64,000 nucleotides of DNA from Betaproteobacteria bacterium (lineage in GTDB: Bacteria > Pseudomonadota > Gammaproteobacteria > Burkholderiales > SG8-39), in contig VBCA01000017.1 of the NCBI GenBank assembly GCA_005881575.1, positions 17,812 to 81,811 on the forward strand, given 5' to 3'. Position numbers and translations under genes: made by a program. The notes beneath the pieces are model-generated. The model was not told the origin of the DNA, did no database searches, and saw only the letters and a list, made by a program, of their open reading frames with translations. Below, piece after piece: positions 57,624 to 64,000 of the stretch. How positions within the stretch are numbered: the first letter of the stretch is position 1; every line of letters starts with the position of its first letter.

Positions 57624-59669
57624 GTGCGGAAGGCTTCGGCTCGATCCTCGAGCAGCCGGACGGTTGCCGCGAAGCTCAGCAAACTAGGTATTCGTCGCGA
57701 CTTGGATCTCGTGCTGCACCTGCCTTTGCGTTACGAGGACGAGACACGCGTCACGCCGATCGCAAACGCGCCTCCCGGCCTGGCCGTCCAGGTGGAAGGC
57801 ACGGTGCGCTCGACCGAGATCGTGTACCGCCCGAAGCGCCAGCTGGTCTCACGGATCGAGGATTCCACGGGCGAACTGGTGCTGCGCTTTTTCAATTTCT
57901 ACGCGAGCCAGGCAAAAGCGCTCGCTGAAGGCGCAACGGTGCGCGCTTTCGGCGAAGTGCGCACGGGGTTCTTCGGCGGCGAGATGGTCCATCCGCGCTT
58001 TCGCGTTCTGCTCGGGTCGACGCCGCTGCCGCAGGCTCTGACGCCCATCTATCCGACTACCGCCGGGCTTGGGCAGGGATCGCTGCGGAAGATGATCGAA
58101 GCGGCACTCGCACGCGCCCCGCTCGATGACACGCTGGCCGAGGGTGTTTCGAAGGCGCTCGGGCTGTGCGGATTCCGCGAGGCGGTCGACTCGCTACATC
58201 ACCCGCGTCCTGGGGCCGATGAAGCCGGGCTCAGCGCCCGCACCTCTCCCGCGTGGCGGCGCATGAAATTTGACGAGTTGCTCGCGCAGCAGATCTCGAT
58301 GCGTAAGTACTATCGCGAGCGAAAAGCCCGCGCGGCACCGCCGCTTCTGCGGCCGGACAAGGAGCGTTGCCACACTGCGGTTCTGGTCGAGCGACTGCCG
58401 TTTCGTTTGACTCGTGCGCAGCAACGGGTGTGGAAAGAAATCGAAGGAGATCTTGCGCAGCCGCATCCGATGCACCGGCTGTTGCAGGGAGACGTCGGCA
58501 GCGGCAAGACCGTCATTGCCGTGCTCGCCGCGCTACGCGCCGTCGAGAACGGCCTGCAGGCGGCAGTCATGGCGCCGACGGAAATTCTCGCCGAGCAACA
58601 TTTCCGCAAGTTCAGCGAGTGGCTCGGCCCCCTGGGGCTGGAAGCGGCGTGGCTCACCGGAAGCCAGACGAGGAAGGAGCGGGAATCCACGCTCGCCGCC
58701 GTTGCCTCGGGAAAAACGCCGGTCGCAATCGGTACCCATGCGCTGTTCCAGGAACACGTGCAGTTCCGCTCGCTCGGCCTCGCCGTGGTCGACGAGCAGC
58801 ATCGCTTCGGCGTTGCGCAGCGCCTCGCCCTGCGAAGGAAAGGGGCCGAATCGCATCAGCTTATGATGAGCGCGACGCCGATTCCGCGCACGCTCTCGAT
58901 GAGCTACTACGCTGATCTGGATGTATCGGTCATCGACGAGCTGCCCCCGGGTAGAAAACCCATTGTCACCAAACTTGCAGACAGTTCGCGCCGCGTGGAA
59001 GTCGTGGGGCGCATCCGCGAGTCCTGTGCCGCGGGAAGGCAGGCGTACTGGGTATGCCCATTGATAGAGGAGTCGGAGCAGCTGCAGTTGCAGACCGCGC
59101 TCGAGACATACGCCACGCTGAAGGCGGAGTTTCCCGAGCTCGAGGTGGGACTGATTCACGGGCGCTTGAAACCGGCGCAGAAGGCGCAGACGATGGCCGC
59201 GTTCCTCGCCGGCAGCATCAAGCTGCTGGTGGCGACGACCGTGATCGAAGTAGGCGTGGATGTCCCCAATGCTTCGCTCATGGTGATAGAGCATGCGGAA
59301 CGCTTCGGACTTGCCCAGCTGCACCAGTTGCGCGGGCGCGTGGGCCGGGGGGCGGAGGAGTCGGTGTGCGTGCTCCTCTACCAGAAACCCTTGGGTGAGG
59401 CGGCTCGCAGCCGGTTGCGCGTGATCTTCGAGAATTCCGACGGCTTCGTCATTGCCCGCGAGGACCTGATGCTGCGCGGGCCTGGCGAATACCTGGGGGC
59501 GCGCCAGAGCGGGGCGCCTTTGTTGCGCTTCGCCGATCTAGAAAAAGACAGCGATCTGGTCGAGGCGGCGCGCGGGACCGCGGAGGTGCTCCTGCGCGAT
59601 AGTCCCGAGGCCGCAGAAAGGCACCTCGAGCGCTGGCTAGGTGGGCGCGCCGATTTTTTAAGGGCCTGA
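57624..59669 (+). CDS. recG: ATP-dependent DNA helicase RecG
   Basis: This 681-residue helicase remodels stalled replication forks and branched DNA. The N-terminal wedge domain includes KLGIRRDLDLVLHLPLRYED. Motor motifs are QGDVGSGKTVIAVLAA (Walker A), APTEILAEQH, VVDEQHRFGV (DExH) and HQLRGRVGRGAEES (motif VI), then DLMLRGPGEYLG. The start is taken as GTG 57624, preceded by GAGGGA. The frame running to 57540 overlaps ridA and is not used. Confidence 0.95.
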   Translation: MRKASARSSSSRTVAAKLSKLGIRRDLDLVLHLPLRYEDETRVTPIANAPPGLAVQVEGTVRSTEIVYRPKRQLVSRIEDSTGELVLRFFNFYASQAKALAEGATVRAFGEVRTGFFGGEMVHPRFRVLLGSTPLPQALTPIYPTTAGLGQGSLRKMIEAALARAPLDDTLAEGVSKALGLCGFREAVDSLHHPRPGADEAGLSARTSPAWRRMKFDELLAQQISMRKYYRERKARAAPPLLRPDKERCHTAVLVERLPFRLTRAQQRVWKEIEGDLAQPHPMHRLLQGDVGSGKTVIAVLAALRAVENGLQAAVMAPTEILAEQHFRKFSEWLGPLGLEAAWLTGSQTRKERESTLAAVASGKTPVAIGTHALFQEHVQFRSLGLAVVDEQHRFGVAQRLALRRKGAESHQLMMSATPIPRTLSMSYYADLDVSVIDELPPGRKPIVTKLADSSRRVEVVGRIRESCAAGRQAYWVCPLIEESEQLQLQTALETYATLKAEFPELEVGLIHGRLKPAQKAQTMAAFLAGSIKLLVATTVIEVGVDVPNASLMVIEHAERFGLAQLHQLRGRVGRGAEESVCVLLYQKPLGEAARSRLRVIFENSDGFVIAREDLMLRGPGEYLGARQSGAPLLRFADLEKDSDLVEAARGTAEVLLRDSPEAAERHLERWLGGRADFLRA

Positions 59670-59695
59670 AGCCGGCGGGCTACAATGCGCTCGCG

Positions 59696-60586
59696 ATGAA
59701 TCTCGCCGCTCTCGCCGCCAGGCTGACGCTGTACGAGCGCCTGATGCGGCTCGACAAACCGATCGGCACGCTCCTGTTGCTGTGGCCTACGCTGTGGGCG
59801 TTGTGGCTCGCGAGTAACGGCAAGCCGGAGGGGCGGATCGTGTGGATCTTCGCGCTGGGGACCCTCCTCATGCGCTCGGCCGGCTGCGTGATGAACGACC
59901 TCGCCGACTGGCGCTATGACGCTCACGTAGAGCGCACGCGAAATCGACCGCTCGCCACGGGAATGGTGAGCCGACGCGAAGCCTGGATTCTCGCCTCTGT
60001 GCTGACACTCGCCTCCTTCGGGCTGGTGCTGTCGCTCAACCGGCTGACGGTGCTTCTCTCATTTGCCGCGCTTGGCCTCGCGGCGACCTATCCCCTGACC
60101 AAACGATTCCTGGCGATTCCCCAGGCCTATCTTGGAATCGCGTTCGGGTTCGGCATTCCGATGGGGTACGCCGCAATCCTCGAGACCATCCCGTCCGAAG
60201 GCGGGTGGCTGCTCCTTGCCAACATCTTCTGGGCGATCGCCTACGATACGGAATATGCTATGGTGGATCGCGACGACGATTTGCGTATCGGCATCAAAAC
60301 GGCCGCGATCACCCTCGGCCGATACGATGTGCTTGCGGTAATGGTCTGCTACGGCGTGACGCTCGCGCTGCTCGCAGTCATCGGCCTGCACCGCGGGCTG
60401 GGTCTCGTCTACTATCTGGGTCTCGCCGCTGCGGCCGCGGTCATGACCCATCACTATCGCCTCATCCGCGGTCGCGACCGAGAAGCCTGCTTCAAGGCTT
60501 TTAACCAGAACAACTGGATCGGCGCGATCTTTTTTGTCGGAATTTTTGCCGACTTTGCAATTGGGCGGGGAATCCCGTGGACCTGA
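59696..60586 (+). CDS. ubiA: 4-hydroxybenzoate polyprenyltransferase
   Basis: This 296-residue inner-membrane enzyme attaches the isoprenoid tail to 4-hydroxybenzoate in ubiquinone synthesis. The first Asp-rich motif is [20 protein letters not shown] (about residues 67-86). The second is around [17 protein letters not shown]. About eight membrane helices are visible. ubiD begins 44 bp after its stop, a sensible functional pairing. Confidence 0.96.
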   Translation: MNLAALAARLTLYERLMRLDKPIGTLLLLWPTLWALWLASNGKPEGRIVWIFALGTLLMRSAGCVMNDLADWRYDAHVERTRNRPLATGMVSRREAWILASVLTLASFGLVLSLNRLTVLLSFAALGLAATYPLTKRFLAIPQAYLGIAFGFGIPMGYAAILETIPSEGGWLLLANIFWAIAYDTEYAMVDRDDDLRIGIKTAAITLGRYDVLAVMVCYGVTLALLAVIGLHRGLGLVYYLGLAAAAAVMTHHYRLIRGRDREACFKAFNQNNWIGAIFFVGIFADFAIGRGIPWT

Positions 60587-60629
60587 ATCTCGCTCGACGG
60601 TGCCGACACGGCAACGATCGCCTAGAGAA

Positions 60630-62108
60630 ATGAGATACCGGGACCTGCGCGATTTTCTGTCGCTGCTCGAGCGCGCGGGCGAGCTGAGGAGGGTGCGCGC
60701 CGAGGTCGATCCGAAACTCGAAATGACCGAGGTCTGTGACCGCGCGCTCAAGGCGGGCGGCCCGGCCCTGCTGTTCGAAAAGCCCAAGGGCCACGTGATC
60801 CCAGTGCTCGGCAACCTGTTTGGCACGACGCGCCGCGTTGCCCTCGCCATGGGTGGGGAGATAGGCGCGGACCCGCGCGAGACGCTGCGCGATGTCGGAA
60901 AGCTCCTCGCGTTCCTCAGGGAACCGGAGCCGCCCAAGGGATTTCGCGATGTGCTCGAGCGCTGGATTCCGATCGGAAGACAGGTGATGCACATGGCCCC
61001 GAAGGAAGTTTCGGGCGCTCCGTGCCAGCAAGTGGTTTGGGAGGGAAAGGACGCGGACCTTGCGCGCCTCCCGATCCAGACGTGCTGGCCCGACGACGCA
61101 GGGCCCCTCATTACGTGGGGATTGACGGTGACGCGCGGGCCGCACAAGGCGCGCCTGAACCTCGGCATATACCGCCAGCAGCTCATCGCTCCGGACAAGC
61201 TCATCATGAGATGGCTTCCCCACCGTGGTGGCGCGATCGACTTTCGCGAACATTGCGAAGAGCGTCCGGTCGACCCCTTTCCGGTGGCGGTAGCGCTCGG
61301 GGCCGATCCCGCTACGATTCTCGGCGCGGTTACGCCGGTCCCCGATACGCTCTCGGAGTATCAGTTCGCCGGGCTGCTGCGCGGCTCGCGCACCGAGCTA
61401 GCAAACTGTCTCGGCTCGGATCTGCAGGTGCCGGCGTCGAGCGAGATCGTGCTTGAGGGCAGCATTCAGCCGGGAGAGACGGCGGTCGAAGGTCCGTTTG
61501 GAGATCACACGGGCTATTACAACGAGAAGGAAAGCTTTCCCGTGTTTACGGTCGAACGCGTCACCATGCGCCGCGAGCCGATCTACCACTCGACCTACAC
61601 AGGCAAGCCCCCCGACGAGCCAGCCGTACTGGGCGCCGCGTTGAACGAAGTATTCGTGCCGATCCTGCAGAAGCAGTTCCCCGAGATCGAGGACTTTTAC
61701 CTGCCGCCGGAGGCGTGTTCCTATCGGCTTGCCGTGGTGAGCATGAAAAAGCAGTACCCGGGACACGCCAAGCGGGTGATGTTCGGAATCTGGAGCGCAT
61801 TGCGGCAGTTCATGTATACCAAATTCATAATCGCGACCGACGATGACGTGGATATTCGCGAGTGGAAGGAGGTCGTATGGGCGTTGAGTACGCGCGTGGA
61901 CCCCGGCCGCGACGTGCTCATCGTCGAAAATACGCCCATCGACTATCTGGATTTTGCGAGCCCGGTCGCGGGGCTCGGATCGAAGATGGGAATCGACGCA
62001 ACCAACAAATGGGCCGCGGAAACTTCGCGCGTCTGGGGTCGGCCGATCACAATGCGCTCCGAAGTGAAGGGACGCATCGACCTGCTCTGGAAAGAACTCG
62101 GCCTGTAG
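60630..62108 (+). CDS. ubiD: 4-hydroxy-3-polyprenylbenzoate decarboxylase
   Basis: This 493-residue prenyl-FMN enzyme decarboxylates the ubiquinone intermediate. [20 protein letters not shown] opens it. [40 protein letters not shown] and [13 protein letters not shown] are family signatures. ATG 60630 is chosen; a frame from 60534 begins inside ubiA. Its UbiX flavin-prenyl partner is not in the window. Confidence 0.96.
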   Translation: MRYRDLRDFLSLLERAGELRRVRAEVDPKLEMTEVCDRALKAGGPALLFEKPKGHVIPVLGNLFGTTRRVALAMGGEIGADPRETLRDVGKLLAFLREPEPPKGFRDVLERWIPIGRQVMHMAPKEVSGAPCQQVVWEGKDADLARLPIQTCWPDDAGPLITWGLTVTRGPHKARLNLGIYRQQLIAPDKLIMRWLPHRGGAIDFREHCEERPVDPFPVAVALGADPATILGAVTPVPDTLSEYQFAGLLRGSRTELANCLGSDLQVPASSEIVLEGSIQPGETAVEGPFGDHTGYYNEKESFPVFTVERVTMRREPIYHSTYTGKPPDEPAVLGAALNEVFVPILQKQFPEIEDFYLPPEACSYRLAVVSMKKQYPGHAKRVMFGIWSALRQFMYTKFIIATDDDVDIREWKEVVWALSTRVDPGRDVLIVENTPIDYLDFASPVAGLGSKMGIDATNKWAAETSRVWGRPITMRSEVKGRIDLLWKELGL

Positions 62109-62156
62109 GAGACCGAAGAGAAAGGACCTGGAAAGCGTTTTTTAGAACAGCCGCCC

Positions 62157-62813
62157 TCAGAATTTGAAGATGAGGTTGGCCGAGGCCATCTTCGCGTTAG
62201 CGCGGCCGACACAGGGTTGGGTCGAGCAGTCGCCGACCGTGCCGAAGTTCTCGTACTCGAGGCGTATGCCGTTCTCGCCCCCGAAAAAATATTGCGCGCC
62301 GAAGCCGGTGATGAAGCTCGTTCCGCTTACCTGCCGGCCGTCACTGCTCGCGCCGTTGACAAAACCACTGTTGTAAAAAGTCAATCTCGCTTGGGAAAAG
62401 AATGCTCCAAATCGCCCGTAAACGGAGAGGTTCCTGGTCAAAGGAACCGTTGGTATCGCCGAGAACCCCACGCCCGTCACCTTGTAGACGGCATCCTGCG
62501 TGACCGTCCCGTCGTTGTACTTGTAGTGAAATTTACCGACTGTCGCGTAGCTCACCTCGGCCGCCCAGTTTCTGTTGATCTGGTAGCCCAAGAACCCCTG
62601 GAAACCCCCGTCGAATTCCTTCTTGGATTCAGTGCACGGTCCTCGAGGGCTGCAGGTGGGGGATCCTCCAAAACTGAAATCCGCCGGATAAAATTGAACG
62701 CGTGAGTAACCTGCCCCCACTCCGGCGTACCAGTAGGTGTTCTGGGCGTGGGCCGAGGGCACGCCCGACAGCAGCAATGCCGCGACTGCGCAACACAGAG
62801 CAGGGTGTTTCAT
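62157..62813 (-). CDS. Outer-membrane beta-barrel protein
   Basis: This 218-residue protein has a signal peptide (about residues 1-23, ending AHAQ). Alternating aromatic strands follow: NTYWYAGVGAGYSRVQF, AEVSYATVGKFHYKYN, YFFGGENGIRLEYENFGTV. It ends in Phe (NLIFKF), a BAM recognition feature. It belongs to the 8-strand OmpA-like/OmpW-like barrel class. The ligand or role is not evident. The gene has a strong promoter and is convergent with ubiD. Confidence 0.85.
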   Translation of the reverse strand: MKHPALCCAVAALLLSGVPSAHAQNTYWYAGVGAGYSRVQFYPADFSFGGSPTCSPRGPCTESKKEFDGGFQGFLGYQINRNWAAEVSYATVGKFHYKYNDGTVTQDAVYKVTGVGFSAIPTVPLTRNLSVYGRFGAFFSQARLTFYNSGFVNGASSDGRQVSGTSFITGFGAQYFFGGENGIRLEYENFGTVGDCSTQPCVGRANAKMASANLIFKF

Positions 62814-62886
62814 CGGGCAGGCCCCTTTCTCCCTCTTGAGTGCTCAAAAACCAGTCTGAAAATCGAGTCTTAGCGGCACCGCCGCA

Positions 62887-62915
62887 CTGTAATCCAATGG
62901 GGAAACTTGTGTCAA
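62887..62915 (-). promoter_or_regulatory. Sigma-70 promoter of the barrel gene
   Basis: On the minus strand TTGACA (forward 62910-62915), a 17-bp spacer and TTACAG (forward 62887-62892) precede the ATG at 62813 by about 74 bp. Confidence 0.65.
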
Positions 62916-63132
62916 GCCAAGAGTTTGGCAAATCTATGTAATCCAACTTCTGCACAATGCGGGTTTATTGCCGGAATTTGGATACTTATCGCCGCGGTCA
63001 ACTGCGGCGGCTACGCGCAGAGAAATATTGGACGGTGTTTCTTGATTATCTGACGGGCACCTCGAGCACCACGCCAGCTTCGAATGAACGGCGGCTGCGG
63101 AAAGAGATCGGTGCGTGCCGACGCGGGCGGGA

Positions 63133-63162
63133 CTTGAAATTTGCCGGCCTCGCCCGTATGAT
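63133..63162 (+). promoter_or_regulatory. Overlapping sigma-32 and sigma-70 promoters of groESL
   Basis: CTTGAAA (63133-63139), 13 bp and CCCGTATGA (63153-63161) fit the sigma-32 heat-shock consensus. The same DNA reads TTGAAA (63134-63139), 17 bp and TATGAT (63157-63162) as a sigma-70 promoter. Confidence 0.7.
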
Positions 63163-63188
63163 TAGCACTCGCTGGAGATGAGTGCTAA
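63162..63188 (+). promoter_or_regulatory. CIRCE operator (HrcA binding site)
   Basis: TTAGCACTC, nine bases, then GAGTGCTAA form the perfect 9-9-9 inverted repeat of CIRCE. It touches the -10 region and covers the start point of the groESL promoter, as expected for repression by HrcA. Confidence 0.95.
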
Positions 63189-63268
63189 AACATGGTTTCC
63201 CCTATTTATTCATGGCCACATCGCCAGTTAGTGGCTGCTAACACGTTCAATGTTAAGGAGAACATCCG

Positions 63269-63565
63269 ATGATGACCAAGATTCGACCCTTGCACGACCG
63301 CGTCGTAGTGAAGCGCCTCGATGCGGAAAACAAATCTGCAGGCGGGATTGTGATCCCTGACACCGCCGGAGAGAAACCGGATCAGGGCGAGGTCGTTGCG
63401 ATCGGCAAAGGCAAGATCCTCGAGGACGGCAAAGTGCGCCCGCTCGACGTCAAAGTCGGCGACCGCATCCTGTTCGGAAAATACTCCGGCCAGGCAGTGA
63501 AGGTCGAGGGCACCGAGTATCTGGTGATGCGCGAAGACGACATCATGGGCGTCGTCGCGAAGTAA
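63269..63565 (+). CDS. groES: Co-chaperonin GroES
   Basis: This 98-residue GroEL lid protein contains [20 protein letters not shown] and the mobile loop [37 protein letters not shown] follows in the roof and barrel. Length matches (about 96). Two adjacent ATGs open it (63269 and 63272); AAGGAG ends 8 nt before the first. Controlled by CIRCE/HrcA and probably sigma-32. groEL follows after 29 bp. Confidence 0.98.
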   Translation: MMTKIRPLHDRVVVKRLDAENKSAGGIVIPDTAGEKPDQGEVVAIGKGKILEDGKVRPLDVKVGDRILFGKYSGQAVKVEGTEYLVMREDDIMGVVAK

Positions 63566-63591
63566 ATTCATCGATTTCAATTCAGGAGTAA

Positions 63592-64000
<409 letters not shown>

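Larger units (their letters stand above)
62814..63268. other. Regulatory region between the barrel gene and groES
   Basis: These 455 bp hold the minus-strand promoter of the barrel gene, the plus-strand groESL promoters and the CIRCE operator, listed separately. A plus-strand frame of 74 codons (62957-63181) covers the groESL promoter and has no recognisable domain, so I do not call it a gene. Confidence 0.6.

Noticed and set aside
62957..63181. 74-codon plus-strand frame upstream of groES
   Set aside because: It covers the sigma-32/sigma-70 promoter and half of CIRCE, and has no recognisable domain.

Overview
The window is a high-GC, gene-dense chromosomal segment. It most likely comes from a betaproteobacterium (Burkholderiales/Nitrosomonadales-like; the order is not resolved). 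Pointers are the Bug/TctC solute-binding protein, two DUF4124 proteins, the gene order waaA-tolC-pcm, the glycolysis/purine run tkt-gap-pgk-pyk-fba-purC-purE-tsaC, an E3 subunit carrying its own lipoyl domain, argA with a fused kinase-like and GNAT architecture, and HrcA/CIRCE plus sigma-32 signals at groESL. Almost everything is core metabolism. I see no phage, insertion sequence, CRISPR array, plasmid or rRNA gene.

Layout. 1-3992: an envelope block with an LPS glycosyltransferase (cut by the window edge), Kdo transferase waaA, tolC and pcm. 4237-9345: a signalling island with a STAS anti-anti-sigma protein, a metallo-beta-lactamase-fold hydrolase, a membrane CHASE2-PP2C phosphatase, an opposite-strand FecR protein and OmpA-like lipoprotein, and an RsbW-like ATPase. 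Together they look like a partner-switching module without a visible sigma factor. 9389-12811: a TPP riboswitch controlling thiC, then uppP and a rhodanese. 12877-17719: the nitrogen-control locus glnA, a DUF4124 gene, ntrB and ntrC, with two NtrC-type boxes and a sigma-54 promoter. 17807-26655: malate synthase; a molybdenum hydroxylase pair with a Bug binding protein; a DUF4124-glutaredoxin protein; oligopeptidase A; folD. 26896-33381: the pyruvate dehydrogenase complex (aceE, aceF, lpdA) and rpiA. 33387-41512: yggX, argA, rsmE, an FAH-family hydrolase, dadA, a fused SpeD-SpeE polyamine enzyme, nudC and a beta-hydroxyacid dehydrogenase. 41603-52092: the transketolase-to-tsaC run, interrupted by an antisense DGQHR-domain gene. 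52186-54821: tRNA-Ala(CGC) and a NarL-type two-component set with extra receiver proteins. 54830-62813: a KimA-like permease with a TPR partner, ridA, recG, ubiA, ubiD and an outer-membrane beta-barrel protein. 62814-64000: the groESL control region, groES and the start of groEL.

The genes form a few coherent circuits: envelope assembly (waaA, tolC, uppP), nitrogen assimilation (glnA-ntrBC), central carbon flux from pentose phosphates through pyruvate to acetyl-CoA (rpiA, tkt, gap, pgk, pyk, fba, aceEF-lpdA, aceB), polyamine and D-amino-acid metabolism, and ubiquinone synthesis (ubiA, ubiD). The least conventional parts are the partner-switching island, the solitary DGQHR gene inside the glycolytic cluster, the SpeD-SpeE fusion, and the group of receiver-domain proteins at 52.3-54.8 kb. 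All calls come from reading the sequence and remembered family features; no database search was run.
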